Counted from the first letter of the stretch, positions 12,161 to 26,005 are shown. The stretch is DNA of 64,000 nucleotides from Sisyra terminalis (GCA_958496175.1 OY292278.1:8618001-8682000), one strand, 5' to 3'. Numbers and translations are program-made. The notes: a model not told the origin generated them from the sequence alone.

Positions 12161-12799
12161 AATCAGAGATACCCAAGCTTTTAAAGCTTAAGACCATATT
12201 CTAAAATTCCGACGGGAAATATTTATTTTTTTACAATTGTTTTTTAAATAGTTAATTTAGAATACCTAGAAATTGTATCCCTAGAAACCCAAGAAGATAT
12301 CAGCTTTAATCCTACTTGATCTGTACCATAAATTCTATGCCAAACTTTTCTACTGGATTCAAAGATTGATAATGAGAAGAGATCATTGTTTAGGGAACAA
12401 AAAAAGATTAATTAATAATTCTTAGTTTGATTAGAAAACGATGAAATATTTCTACAATATTTCAATCTTCAGTTGATAAATCCGAGAAGTAGATCTATAG
12501 AAATTCATGGATTACATTTTTTTTTTCATACGTAAAGTCACATTTTGAAGCTTTTAATCGTCCAGCTTAAAATTTTAACTTTCTTATTGAACATTAAACT
12601 TATTTAACTGTGATAAGCAAATATCTTCTTACCAACTTATGAATTGGTATTCGTTTTCATAAATGTGATTCTCAAGGGTATACAATATATAAAATATATT
12701 GCAGGCCAATTTATGTAGTATAATTTAATATAATAATATATAAAAATCATACCACCAACATAAATTTGAACAAAAGTTCAAACAAAAATATTCGTGACG

Positions 12800-12856
12800 T
12801 ATTGCCCAGATACGTATTTCGATTGCCAAGCAATCTTCATCAGTGGTCATCAAGTA
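12800..12856 (-). ncRNA. Hammerhead ribozyme motif, family C left arm
   Basis: On the minus strand: stem I strand CCA, then CTGATGA (12837-12843), an extra A, stem II GATTGC/GCAATC with loop TTG, GAAA (12817-12820), self-complementary ATACGTAT as stem III, then AUC^UGG, where UGG closes stem I. Predicted cleavage lies between 12809 and 12808. All conserved core bases are present. Stem III has no proper loop, so cleavage would be favoured in a dimer. This layout matches the type-I hammerheads of Penelope-like and related retroelements. Confidence 0.65.
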
Positions 12857-12927
12857 GTTTAGATAATAATTGAAGTCAATCCATGACTATTTTGTCAATC
12901 ATCACAAAGCAGTAACGGAGTAATCCA

Positions 12928-12980
12928 AACTACTTGATGACCAAGATTGCTTGGCAATCGAAATACGTATCTGGGAAATA
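12928..12980 (+). pseudogene. Core-deleted hammerhead, family C right arm
   Basis: Inverted counterpart of the left-arm ribozyme. Stem II (12945-12959), GAAA (12960-12963), the palindromic stem III and the ATC cleavage triplet are kept. The seven bases CTGATGA, expected between 12943 and 12944, are missing, which should abolish catalysis. Confidence 0.6.
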
Positions 12981-15469
12981 CGCCACGAATATTGTTGTTT
13001 GAACTTCTGTTCAAATTTATGTTGGTGGTATGGTTTTTATATATTATTATATTAAATTATACTGCATAAATTGGACTGCAATATATTTTATATATTGTAT
13101 ACACAGTATAACTGTTCAAAGTCAGCGAAAAAATCTTATTGTGATTCTCAAGGTTAAGTCCACTGCTGGATGATCATCATGGTCTATCAAATTGATTATA
13201 TATTGATTATTTTGATTATAATTTATCAAAAATTGATAAGATAATCGAAGGAAAACGTTTTTTCGTTGAAAAAATGTCATCTTCGTATTCAGAGCTTTTT
13301 TGTTCAATTAAAGCTCTTATATTTGCTCCCTGCTTTAAACAATCTATAATTTTTTGTTGATCTGCTGGTTTCTAGCGCAGGTCTTTAATCTTTTTATTAA
13401 TTTTTTAGTCTTCTCATAATTTCTTAGTTTAAAATAAGAAACTTCACATTTTTTATTTGAACTAATGCTCTCCAAATCGATTTAATATGTAGTTTCGGGT
13501 GCCATTTCTATAAAATCCGTTTTACCAATATCTTCCTTTACTAATTTTAAAAGTCCTCAATAGCTATACCCACAATACTTTCACCTTCGATTAATTAAAT
13601 AATTTTTAATACATTGTAGTTTACAATTGTTGTATGAAAATTCCCTCAATTTATAAATCATACTGTAGGGAAATAATGTTACGAGGTACCGTGATGTAAG
13701 AGGGATATCTGTACTTAAGAAAGCCTAGATACTATTTGCCATAAAACAGGAAACCTAGGTACCTGACGAAGATGTATAATCAATAAAATTGAAGATTGGA
13801 GACCAAAAGTGTATCAATTAGCTAATCCTACTAAAATTATAATGACCATGAAGAATTTGTGAAGTTCGAATGAATTTTAAAGCCATTATAAACTGACATT
13901 TCAAATAAAGCATCCAATTGTAGAATATTATACCACCAGAAACTTCAACCTTAAAAAGACCTTTCAATTTCCTCGGTATAGCTTAATAGGTAATATCCAT
14001 AAAGATTTGCAACACAGGCAATCCTTAAATTTAGTGACAACTATTAAAAATATTAAACAATCCTTCAAAGAATTTGGTAGTTTCGCTTTTGGTAACAACA
14101 ATGAGATTAATTGACTACAATGACTCTTATTGTTGAAACTTTCTTGTGAACTTTCTTCCCAAATATCTTTTTAAGCCTAAGACCATATTCTAGAATGCCT
14201 GTCAAGCGACGGGAAATCTTCATTTTTTTAACTATTTTTTTTCAAAAAACTTATTTAGAATACCTAAAAATTTTATTCCTAGAAACCCAACAAAATATCA
14301 ACGTTTAATCCTGCTTGATTTGACTATTAATTCTATGCCAAACTTTTCTACTGGATTCAAAGGTTGATAAATAATTCTTAGTTCGAGTAGAAAACGATGA
14401 AGTATTTCCAAAATCAATGATAAAAATGAATTTTATCTTAAAATTCATAAATACTTACGAAGGGTGTGATCTAAAGTTAGAAAATTTCAAAAATAGTTTT
14501 AAAAAAATCATAGATTAAATTATTTTTTTTCCCATAAGTAAAGTCACGTTTTAAAGCTTTTAATCGCCCATCTTCTAATTTAAACTTTTTTTTTTGGGAT
14601 GGAATAATTTAATTGATCATTAAACTTATCTAATTATGATAATTAAATTTCTTCTTACCAACAAAAGAATTTATATTCGCTTACATGGATGTGATCCTCA
14701 AGATTAAGAAGTTATTAAAATTTCTATATCTTTAATAATTTATGTAAATATTTACTTATTCTGGAGACGAAGAATACTAAAGAAAGATAATTGAAAGGAT
14801 TAGTGATCGATTTTCTGGGTTATCAAATAACCAAAGATAAAGAAACAGATAAAACAAGGTAAAACCTTCGATTAGAAGGGGATGAGAAGTAGTTGAAAAA
14901 AGCTCGTAGATATGCAACTTTAAGAGCTATTTTAATCTTACAACTTCTCATTGTAATAATGAGATTTGGTCTAAATCATTCATACGAATTCTATTTCTAA
15001 TTTTGACCTTTAGGAGCTTTAGTTTATATCAACAGAATTGTGAGGGTTTTTTTGTTAGTAGATTACATTAGTCTGATAAGATTTTGTGGTATAAAAAAGA
15101 TGGATCTAATTCAAAACCTCCAATAATCTTTCTAACAATTGCCCCACTACTTAGACAAGTAACTTTTCTTTAAAACGGTAGATAAGTTCCTAAAAAATGC
15201 CGTATCGTATGAGATCAAGAGTTAGTACCAAAAGAAGGTCTATGGTCCGAAAATTGATTAAATGATCAATGAAAAACGTTTTTTTTGGTGAAAAAATGTC
15301 ATCTTCACTTTCAGAGCTTTTTTGTTCAATTAAAGCTCTTGTAAAAATATTAAACAATCCTTCTAACAATTTGGTGGTTTCCCTTTTGATAACAACAATG
15401 TAATTAATTGACTACAATGCCTCTTATTGTTGAAACTTTCTTGTGAACTTTCTTCCCAAATATTTGCCG

Positions 15470-16867
15470 GGGAAAATATAACATAGATATGAACCATGAA
15501 CCAATTCGATTTGTATATTGTCAAGAGATAGATTAAAGATAAAAAGGGGGATAAAAAATTAATCTCTTTATTACATTATATTGAACTTAATATACTGGAA
15601 TGCGAAGCTTTTATTCATTGTTAGATTATCTTTGATATGTTTTTCTGGCTCTCAATAAAGTCGCTAACTTTACATTGCATAATATTGCTAGGTGGTTATG
15701 TTCTATTTTTATTACCAGACGATTATCTATACTATATTATACAGCTTTATAGAAAAAAGGCTTAATGAGTACTTCAAATTCTTAGTACATTTTGCAATAG
15801 AAATTTAAAATACATCAATTTAATCACAATCAAATATTTACAGTTAGTAGATCAGACAGGCTTTAAGTGTTTTGGCCAAATTTAACTTTGATTTTTAATG
15901 ATTTATTCCAACAATCGATGCTTAAAAGTATTAATAGTTTTGATTTCCATTGAGTTTATATGTGCTTTTTACAAAGCTTTAAATACCAATCCCTCGTTAA
16001 TTGTCCCTAATTTTTAATTACCGTGGATTTACTCATGAAATTGAAAATTATTGCTCAATAAAACTGTCAACATTGAACATTAGTACCGGTATAAAATTTT
16101 TCCATCTTTATTACTATTATGTGTGCATTTACATATCTACTTTAATATCAAATTGCAAGTTCCTAAAACACTCAGAAATCGTATATTAGGTTATGTAAAG
16201 TAAGGAATTGAGTGCAGATTTGAATATTATTTCCCAGATTTTTCCGAGTTAAATATTTCTGAATTTTCCCCAAAAAATTAAGATGTAAACATGATTAGCC
16301 AACTGTTGCAATGTAAGAATAATTGTTTAATAAAGTTAAACGTTAAAATTGTTTAATGAATTTTAAAAAGTTCGATATCCAGATAACTTTCATCCTTCAA
16401 CTTGAGATTTTAAATTTTTCATTGGAAATTCCTACATATCATCTTTGGCGCTGGGCACCTTCGGTGCTTAAGTCCTATACATCTTTTGTATTACTTTGAT
16501 GAAGGTATTAATATTTGGATGAGCTTTGGCAATACACAGATGCAATCTTTCAAAAATATGCAACCTTATTTCCAACATATGAAAAATTGCTAAAATAGTT
16601 GGATTATTTCATATGGGGTAGCTTTGGCTTATATGTCACATTGGGTAAAATTCTTAGTTGGGAAAATGATAAGGAGTTTTTTGATTCCAAATATTAAAGT
16701 TAAAAACCCTAAATGGTTTATTTATGGCATTTAAAATTTAAACAGAAGTTATCAATTAAAAAGGAAATTAATTAGAAACTGTAGGAGTAGCAGCTTATTT
16801 TTACTTTAGAAAAGAAGACCTAAAATGATAATAATTATGTATAAAGATGAATGTATTATTTTATTTG
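15470..16867. other. AT-rich unique stretch
   Basis: No gene or repeat recognised. A GCACC-TTC-GGTGC hairpin lies at 16455-16467, similar in form to the one at 12128-12142. Confidence 0.4.
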
Positions 16868-19496
16868 ATGCCCGCGACTTCGTCTGCCAAATATAGGTGC
16901 TGGTTATATTTTCTTTTAAGATTTGCTGTTTGCGGAGGTATATGGACATTTTTAATTATTTCTTTTACGAAAATTATAATTAAACTTAAAATTCTATTTT
17001 GTCGACTTTAAAAGGACACATTTATTAAACTGATGCTTAGCAGAAAATATTTGCATGTAATGATCAATTAATTTTCCAAAAATATTGATAAATATCTAAA
17101 TGAGTATGGTCTAATGTTTTCGGTAGGTATACCTACCGTAAGCCAAATAATCCGTAAATCAATCAGCATCTATGCATAAATAAAAAAATATTGTCCAGTT
17201 CAATAAATTCGGTGTTTCCAAAATATTCCCGTTAAAATATCAGAAGTTAAGGGTCTAGATTTTTGAATATTAGTAGGAACCACATCCGTTTGTCTCGATT
17301 TCCGAATGATTTTTTTTTCCAAAATTATTCCCCTCCAACAATGTACAACACTAACGCGAAATTGAAATTCGTAGATTTGCACGAAACCCAGGTTCCTCCA
17401 TAATCAAGTTGTGTAACCATTGTGTAACCATAAACTTATTATTAAAATATCTAAACTTCAACTTTACAATGGAACCATAATTGAGATTCTCGAGTTCACC
17501 ATACTCGATTGACGTTTGCCTTTTGCTCTGTAGGAGCATTTTAAATTTATTTTATCATTATGACTTACCGAATACTATACTCTTAAACTTCCTCCCCTTT
17601 TAAATTGCCATTCTTTCTGTGGCAATAGGGGCTACTAATTTAGTTCATAAAAATTTCGGTATTTTCTTTTAATTCGCCGAATTTCAAGGGATACTTGCTC
17701 ACTAATGTATTTATTTGTGGATACGTATTTTGGATTTTCTGGTTTGCATTATGTGAAAGCCAAAAAGCTTAAAGCTCACTTATAAACTTAACGTATCCTT
17801 TTTCAGATATATCTATCAGAACTTAAATTTTTAAGCAGACCCTAAGTTTTTGTTTCTTATAATAAACCAACTTTGTTTTATATTAAGCAGTAATAACGTT
17901 TCGCTTTTAACGGACTTTGGTTATGTAATTTTAAATATCGATTGTTGATTAGACGTTATCCTATAAAAATTTTGCCATCATTGTTCACTCTTTTAAGGTA
18001 GAGATTTTTAAAAACCCTTTCTTATTATATATCTACATGGTACAAAGAAAACACTTCTTAAATTTAATTGACACAAACGTGCATTTATGCAATGTAAATG
18101 CATGAAAATGCAATGTAAATCGAAAAAATTTAAAACCCTTTTCAATTTGATTAACATAACTAAAAAGTAATCCGAATTCGTACATTTGGACGAATTACAT
18201 AAAAAAATATTAAAAACAGGTGGAAAGCGTGGAAAATAATTCGAATATTTTATTTATTTTCAATAACAATAATTGGTTTTCAAATTAACCTAAATACCAA
18301 TGAAAAGTTAGTATGGAAGATTTTATATTGTTATTGATAATGAAATATGTGACAAACAATGGCTCCCTTAATGCTTTTCAGTGGAATATATAATTACTTC
18401 AGGCCCTAATCATTGGTTCGTAAAAAAAATGATTTTAACAAGTTTGATTGTTGAAAAACAAACAATAATTACAAATCGCCTATTTTGTATAAGTACTTCC
18501 CTAACTTTCATACTAATTTAGTGTAATGACGTTATTTAAAAAGCTGTTTTTAAAATGATATAACAAAAACAAACACTTATATTTTATTTATAAATATTAA
18601 TTTAGATGATCTTTGTTCTAAATTAAGCGTTATTAATGTTTTTCATGCTTTTCAGTACTTTGATTATAAAATTTAAAATTTCGATTGTTAATTAACTATA
18701 AATTTGCAAACTTAAGCACTCCCTTTAACACTTTGAGGGTAGGAATTCTCAAAAAAAAAAATCTTCTTAGATGTATATAAGGAATACATCGGATATTAAA
18801 ATTTCATTAGTCAGGGGATATATAAATACACGGTTTTAAAAACGTATTTACTTTAAGTTTTATTAGTAGTATTATTATTACTACTATTACTTTTTTTCGT
18901 TAATATTGCCTTATTGAGCAAGTCTAAGGGTTTATTTACAGCAATTTTGTAAAAAAAAAAGTTTACTGTAAGTTTCGAACCCACGTCTTTATAATTAGGA
19001 GCATCAGAATGTCAGATACGTAAGCCATTGCGATATTAACATCAACTATGTGTTTTATATATATAAACGTTTATATTTCAAAGAAACAATTTTTTAGACT
19101 TTAAATATAATTTACTGTGTTTTTATCAGTTAATTTAAAAATATTTTTACTGATTATTTACTTACTTTTAATTACCTTTCCAATAATATATAACTCGCCT
19201 GTCTTAAGTAAAAAATGCTGATTTCATCCCTAGGGAATACCTTCTCTTATTATTTTTTTGGATCGATAAGTAGCCTATATTCTGTGGGAAATTGTGTTGT
19301 ATCTTAATACCAAATTTTATTAAATTCGGTTGTTCCATTCTTTAGTTAAATCGGGACACACAAACAGACAGACAGACAAAAATTTTAAAAATGTTAAATT
19401 TGTAATAAGGGCCCCTTAATACAAATATTTATCCTAAAATTGGGCTCAAAATCGAAATGTACAAACAGACCTAGGAATTTTATATATTAGTATAGA
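16868..19496 (-). mobile_element. Helitron-like non-autonomous element, copy 1
   Basis: On the minus strand the sequence starts after an A with TCTATACTAATATATAAA, followed by a GTTTGT-type segment and a CAGACAGACAGACA tract (plus 19366-19379). That is a start common in insect Helitron-like repeats. The other end, GACGAAGTCGCGGGCATC, is shared with copies at 49325 and 53892, where it terminates in CTAG followed by T, as Helitrons do; here CTAG is mutated. The right half contains an internal, diverged duplication of the 17870-18030 segment (18540-18760). No Rep/helicase coding is present. Confidence 0.5.
18965..19045 (-). repeat. tRNA-like (pol III box) sequence, possible SINE head
   Basis: On the minus strand a perfect B box GGTTCGAAACT follows an A-box-like TATCGCAATGG by about 40 bases. 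GTGGG and CTTAC can form a wobble-containing T-arm. The acceptor and anticodon arms are poor, so this is not a functional tRNA gene; a tRNA-derived SINE relic or chance are the alternatives. Confidence 0.3.
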
Positions 19497-20968
19497 TATT
19501 TATAAAGTTGTCCTTTTATTTTCTTGATTTTTTACTTGATACAAAAAAAATAATGTTAACAATTCGACAAAATTATTGAATTTTCGATCATATGGCCGGA
19601 ATAATTCTTTTGCCTTGTTTTATTCCTTTAAATAACTTTTGTATTATGATTCACAACTCAGAGTTGTTAAACTATTTTCTATAAAAAAATTTATAAAGTT
19701 TAAATAAAAACCAAGACTTTTATTACTTATCTTCATTCATACAGCCATTCAAAAAAAAAATCTTTTTTTCACGTTCTTTAAAAATCTTTTGCAAACTTTT
19801 CGCCGTAAAAAATATCTTATATGGCCCCATTAAAGAAGACTGCGACCATTTTTCTCTTCCCCATCTTTTCCTCGACTCGTTTTATATTGGATGCTAATAC
19901 AATAGAGGAAAGGTGTTGGATGGAAAATTACTTCAATGTTTATAATAAATTCAGGCTAAGTGAAGGCGACTCTGACTCGACTCGTTTGCTCATTTTCTCA
20001 TTTCCATTCAATTTACCACGATGTAAAATTTTTACACATGATAAATGTAACACTGTCATAATGAAATATCGCCATAAAACTTTTAAAACAAATGCTAACC
20101 TACTTTATACACTTCTCATTTTATTGAAATGTCTATACTTGTTTCGTTCTACAGCGATAACGCTATCATTTATGTATAAGGGATGGTTAAATGAAATTTA
20201 AAATAGTTATCTGGTGTGATACCTGTTAGGCTGGTAGAGCTTTTAAAAAAAAGCTCGCATAGTTTTGTCAGTAAAGTGTTGTTCCATTATTTTTTTTTTT
20301 TCGTAAGATAATTTTTTTTTGTGTCTCAGGTAAACGGAGGAATAAAGAAATACAATAGAAACTCACGTTAATTATTTACAAAGGTGGTTTTTCGTGAATA
20401 TATGTGGATGGATGGATGGATGGATGAATGTTTGGAGTTTACATCGTCGTACATATAAATGGTGATATAGACTTAACATTGTTACTACGAACCTAACGCT
20501 ATCAAAATATCTCCCAAGGGATGAACGTTATTCGGTAACCACCCCATCTGGATCTCATACCATCCACCCAAGTTTTCCGTGTTTGTACGCCGTGAATAAA
20601 ACACAATCATTCTAACAATTCACCGTTTTATTTCGAGTTCGAATTTTGCGCACCTCATCCCCCCGACAAACTATTCAGGATATGAGTTTGTAATCGGGAA
20701 AGGTTTCGCTACAATTACGAGGAATGGTTGGTTTTAATGGGCGAGAATCAGTGCGCGATGTGAATGTTTCGAATAAGAATGGATAGGGGGTGGGTGGGTT
20801 GGTTGGTTGGGTAAAAACGGGGTCGATGGTGCTGGTCAATTTTATTACAGCTACGTTTGCTATTTATGAGACTCAATGGTTTTTTTATTGGTTACAAATA
20901 GGTTCATGATATCAAATATAAAACGCAATCTCAACCCCAAAACTGGTGCATTTATTTTCCAGTTTTGG
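19497..20968. other. Unique intergenic stretch with a moderate-GC island
   Basis: 20220-20900 is less AT-rich than its surroundings and lacks repeats apart from (GGAT)n at 20405-20425 and a GGTTGGTT run near 20795-20810. It could be a regulatory island. A 126-codon frame at 19821-20201 has no recognisable domain. Confidence 0.35.
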
Positions 20969-23440
20969 CCCAATAGAAATGGCCTCATAGTCGTTTCATT
21001 ATAAAGATATTAATATATAAATATAGCTAATAAAAAATCTAAATATTTCACTAGTTTCCAGTGTTCAAAAGTTGTAGATAGATCCATGATAATAGTAGAC
21101 GTCTAGACGTCTCGACGTCAATCGGGCCACTTTTGGGGGAAATTTTAAGAACATTATTTCCATTTTACCAATTTGTTGTTAAAAAAGCAGGTTACACTGT
21201 CATCTGGTTCCAATTTACAAATTCGTCCATAATTTTACAATTAAATCAGATTCCAAAGTAAGTAGAAACAATTATCGAATCCAAATAGTAGCAAAAGTGT
21301 AAGTATTTGATTCAAATTTGCATCAAAGATACTGAATTTAAGCTGTTTTATACAGAATATTAGATGTGCAATAAAAAAAGCAAAATGCTAGAGCTTAACT
21401 ATGAACTTTTCTCAAACTTAAGTATCGACTTTTATTTAGAGAGTAGGAGGTTGCTTTTTGTGAAATTTTACCAATTTTCCGTGGACTTAATTCTGAACAA
21501 AACTAATGAAGTGTGGTTTTGAGGTAATGGAGAAATTATACCCAATACTTTTCCCCCTTTAATCATGTCCTGGTTTATTTATATATGCCACATAATTGCT
21601 AAAAACTGGAGCTTTCTGAAATCTCACTTTGAAAAAGCATATAAGAAACTACTTCTAGTTTCGAGTGTTCAAACGTAGTAGATAGTTTGTTCATTACAAT
21701 AATAGACGTCTAGACGTCTCGACGTTTTACCAATTTGTTGTTAAGAAAAGCAGGTCTACTCTGTCATCTGATCCAAATTTACTACTAAGTCAAAGGTTTT
21801 CCAATTAAATCAGAGTCCAAAGTACAAACATTTGATTCAGTTTTACACCTAAATAACTGGTTTCAAATGCAATTTAAAAAAAAAAGCTTTCAGTGAGAAA
21901 AGCTTCTTTGAAGCATCCCAAAAAGCATTAAGGTAAAATATTTTTTTTCGTAACACCTGTTAAAGAAATAATATTGTTCAAATCAATACTACAAGTGCTT
22001 AATTCAAATTTATGCCAAAGATTTTGAACTTAAAAATCGAATCCAAATAGTAGCGAAGGTGAAGTATTTGATTCAAATTTGTATCAATAAAATTACTACG
22101 GAAAACTGGTTCCAGGTGGAGATACAAAGATTGAATTCTATTTCACAATATTTCCAATAGTAATTCAATAACAACAAATATTAAAAGATCCTGAATTTAA
22201 GCTGTTATATACAGAAGATTAGATGTGCAATAAAAAAAGCAATATTCTAGAGCTTAGCTATGAGCTTTATTTAAGGTATTGGCTTTTATTTAGAGAGTAA
22301 GAGGTTGATTTTTGAAAAATTTGACCAATTTTCCGTGGACTTAATTCTTAACAAAACTAATGAATTGTGGTTTTGGAGTACTGAAGAAATTATTCCCAAT
22401 ATTTTCCTCCTTTAATCATGCCCTGATTTATTTACATATGCCACATGATTGCTAAAGACTAGAGCTTTCTGTAAAAGAAGGTGAAAGCTCACTTTGAAAA
22501 AGCATATTAGAAACTACTTTAAGTTTCCAGTGTTCAAAAGTTGTAGATTGTTGATCCATGATAATAATAGACGTCTCGACGTCAATTGGGATACTTTTGT
22601 GGGAAATCTTAGAAACTTAATTTCCATTTTATCAATTTGTTGTTAAAAAAAGCAGGTCTACTGTCATCTGATCCAAATTTACAACTTAAAGTTGTTAATG
22701 GTTTTACAATTAAATTCGAGTCCAAAGTACAAACATTTGATTCAGTTTTACACCTAAATAACTGGTTTCAAATGCAATTTAAAAAAAAAAAGCTTTCAGT
22801 GAGAAATGCTTCTTTGAAGCATCCCAAGAAGCATTAAGGTAAAATATTTTTTTTGCAACACCTGTTAAGGAAAAAATATTGTTCAAATCAATACTACAAG
22901 TGCTTAATTCAAATTTATGCCAAAGAATTTGAACTTAAAAATCGAATCCAAATAGTAGCAAAGGTGAAAGTATTTGAATCAAATTTGTACAGTGAAATTA
23001 CTACAGGACACTGGATTCTGGAAAAGATGCAAAGATTGGATTCTTTTCTATAATAATTCCATAAATTTTAAATGACAACAAATAATAAAAGACACAAAAT
23101 TTAAGATATTTATAGCGAAGATTTAACATGCAATGAAAGAAGCAAAATCCTAGAGCCTAACTATGAGCTTTACTTAAGCTTAAGTATCGGCTTTTATTTA
23201 GAGGGTAGGAGGTTAATTTTTGAGAAATTTTACCAATTTTTCATAGACTTAATACTCAACTAAACTAATGAATTATGGTTTTGAAGTAATGTAGAAATTA
23301 TTCCCAATACTTTTTTCCCTTTAACCGTGCCGCGATTTACTTAATATACCGCATGATTGCCGACAATTAAAGTTTTCTGGAATAGAAGGTGAAAGCTCAC
23401 TTTGAAAAAATAAATAAAAAACCACTTTTGAGTGAGCTTT
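20969..23440. repeat. Noncoding repeat array D1 (three units)
   Basis: Units begin near 20969, 21646 and 22501. Each includes TTTCCAGTGTTCAAA, an AatII-like cluster AGACGTCTAGACGTCTCGACG (or a shortened form), TTACCAATTTGTTGTTAA, AAGCAGGT and a long A/T-rich body ending in GTGAAAGCTCACTTTGAAAA. The same unit recurs at 28971-30120. No open frame is conserved between units. Confidence 0.85.
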
Positions 23441-25029
23441 AACTATTTTTCATTTACCAAATTTTAAAATATAATCAAACTTGTAAATTCAACTGGAAGA
23501 ATTTAAAAATAATCACTTCTTTCATTTTAAACTAAAAAGTAATTATAAGCATATATTAGCAATTATATAGCAATATTAAAAAGCTAAGGGGAATAAGGAT
23601 GATGTTATGATTCTTGATTGATATTTTAATGGCATTTTTTAAGTAATTATGGACCCATAAATTACGCAAAACTTTATTTAAATCGGAAACACGGTTTTTT
23701 TATTTTGTTTTTCGTAGTTTTTCTTTTAAAACATAAAAAACTTAGGTTTAAGTTATGTATGCTGGCACATGTACACTCTATTGTCGAAATTCTTTATGAC
23801 CATTTTGCATATTGCAATTGAATTGCAACATTAAATCTCTTCATTTAATGTATTAATATACATCGGTTTTAAGTATTATTCAATTTAGGCAGAAAATATT
23901 AGGCCATGAAGTTACAATATTGAATACCTGAAACAGTAATTGCTTTACCAACGTCATTTTATAAATAATTTGTTTCAATGATACCTCCGGCAAAAATCAT
24001 AAAATCTAGACCAAAAATGATCCGTTGTCAATGCAATTATTTGTCGATAATTTGATGTAAGTTTTGTGACCCAAAATGCGACAATTTAATTGATTAACCA
24101 AGATAAGAATGAGTTATATCACTTAAGGGGAATTATTTTGCATAAAAAATTACCATTTACTTTTCAAGAATTGTTTATTAATAAAAATGCATTGTTGTGT
24201 CCCAAAAGACAATTTTTTTACTAGCCCCAAACTATAAGCTACCGTTTTTTTTTTTTGGGTTTATTTCCTTTTCCCGTGAAAATGGCAACAAATTTTAACC
24301 TTGCGTTAATTATAGGATGTTCTTTAGGTAGGAACTATAAAAAACTAAAATCCTGGGAGGTTTAGATATCCATCTTAAGTGGTTTTTGGTGGAAAATATC
24401 CTAATTAATAGATTAATGAAACATTATTTTAATTATCTCTTCAACCATTTAATCAAATGAGATTAATTAATAAAGAAAATGGCACATATGCTGCAATGCA
24501 ATAGACTATTTGCCAATAGGATTGCAAGATTTAAAGGTGTTCATTTTTTATGACTATTGAAATTTAAAAATTTTATAAAATCACTGCCAAAGTCATTGCC
24601 ACATATAAAATGAACATATTATTCAGGTTAACAGCTATTATCAAATATGTAATGTCGTTTTATTAATCGTAGATTTTATTTTTATATTTTTTTACGAGAG
24701 GAGGGGGCGCCAATATACCATTCTGCCTCAGATGAAATTTTGGCTAGATCCGGCCCTGTAATAAACTATCCAAAAATTTGAAAAAAAAACATATAAAACT
24801 TAGATTATATAATGGTATTTATAAAAATGGTATTATCACCCTATCCTTTAAAATTTTAAATCTCTTTATAAAGTAACCCTAAGGAAAAATGTATTTTCTT
24901 GTACACATATTTTTTCAAAGGGGTAGATATTTGAAACTTCCAGGATCTAAGCGATAACATATATACTACCTAACTTTTTGAATAGTATTATTAACATATT
25001 TTTCCAGAGCCGATTAGGCATGTTATTAG
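23441..25029. other. AT-rich unique stretch
   Basis: No gene seen. It holds only a short transposon end at 24690-24768. Confidence 0.35.
24690..24768 (-). mobile_element. hAT-type element terminal fragment
   Basis: On the minus strand it starts CAGGGCCGGATCTAGCC and runs into GGCGCCCCCTCC, a terminal sequence typical of widespread hAT-like MITEs. No matching second end was found, so it is a truncated or solo end. Confidence 0.4.
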
Positions 25030-26005
25030 ACTGGGAAAAAAAATCGACTATTTTTTTTTTTTTTGGAAAAGTATATCGAAAATATTTTTCAAGGTGGCCA
25101 AAAAAAAAATATCGAGAAGCTTTGAGTCCTTAATATTAATATTAAGTGGTCCATCATCTTTAATTTCGATTTTTTATTTGTGCATTCATTTTTGCGTCAA
25201 TGCTGTCAAACTATCAAGGTTAAAAAATTTATCAGCACATATGTTTAAAGAAAATTTAATTCCACACAAAAAAGTCTTTATAAAAATTTTCGCTAGACAC
25301 GCCGTTTCCGAATAATCAAGCTTTAAACATTGATATAATTTTTAGATTTATGTCCTTTATTTTGGAATTTTGTAACTAACGAAAAAATGAATATACAGAA
25401 ATGAACTATACGGATTCTTAAAGGGAATTTAATGTTCTACAAAAAAGATCTCTTAACGTTTTTACATAAAATTACTCTTTCAAAATTGGTTCAACAACGA
25501 AAAAAACATTAATTTAATTGGTCCTTCAACTTTAATTGTGAATAACTTTTGAAAAAGTGATTTTATGTAAAAACGTTAAGATATCTTTTTTGTAGAGCAT
25601 TAAATTTCCTTTAATAATTAATAAACTTAATTGTTCATTTCTATACATTCATTTGTTCGTTAGTTACAAAATTCCAAAATAGAGAAGATAAATCTAAAAA
25701 TTATATCAATGTCTGAAGCTTGATTATTCGGAAACGGCGTGTCTGGCAAAAAATTGCAAAGAAACGTTTTTTGTAGGGAATTTAATTTTCTATAAACATA
25801 TGTGCAGATGATTTTTTTTACTATGATAGTTTGACAGCATTGACGCAAAAAAGAAAGCACAAATGAAAAATCGAAATTAAAGATGATAGACCTCTTAATA
25901 TATATATTAAAGGCTCAAACTTAGCCAATATTTTTTTTGTCACCTTGAACAATATTTTCGATATAATTTTCAAAAAAAAAAAATAGGCAATTTTTTTGGA
26001 CCAGT
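25030..26005. repeat. 976-bp near-complete palindrome, family E copy 1
   Basis: The two halves are inverted copies from terminus (ACTGG...CCAGT) to a centre near 25520. Matching blocks include GCGTCAATGCTGTCAAACTA and its complement, and TAGTTACAAAATTCC with its complement. Related full copies are at 34392-35342 and 45588-46533. No coding frame. Such arms would give a ~480-bp double-stranded hairpin if transcribed. Confidence 0.85.

Larger units (their letters stand above)
12678..13102. mobile_element. 425-bp foldback element carrying a hammerhead motif (family C)
   Basis: Arms of ~180 bp (12678-12860 and 12927-13102) begin and end with GTATACAATATA and its complement. The inner ends of the arms hold a hammerhead motif, intact in the left arm and core-deleted in the right. 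The host sequence TGTGATTCTCAAGG occurs on both sides (12664-12677 and 13140-13153), while the paralogous site near 14694 has one copy. This suggests insertion into the duplicated segment with a target duplication, although 37 extra bases separate the right arm from the second copy. Confidence 0.75.
12165..15465. repeat. Diverged tandem duplication
   Basis: About 12165-13320 (minus an inserted foldback element) is homologous to 14173-15345. Shared blocks include TAAGACCATATTCTA, TTCTATGCCAAACTTTTC and AGAGCTTTTTTGTTCAATTA. A second shared block precedes copy 2 (14040-14160) and follows it (15350-15465), with GACTACAATG and TTGAAACTTTCTTGTGAAC. Indels of several hundred bp separate the copies, so the duplication is old. 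No coding potential seen. Confidence 0.75.

Noticed and set aside
18965..19045. Functional tRNA gene
   Set aside because: Only the B box and T-arm are good; acceptor and anticodon arms do not form.
19821..20201. 126-codon plus-strand open frame
   Set aside because: AT-driven composition, no domain, no splice or promoter context.
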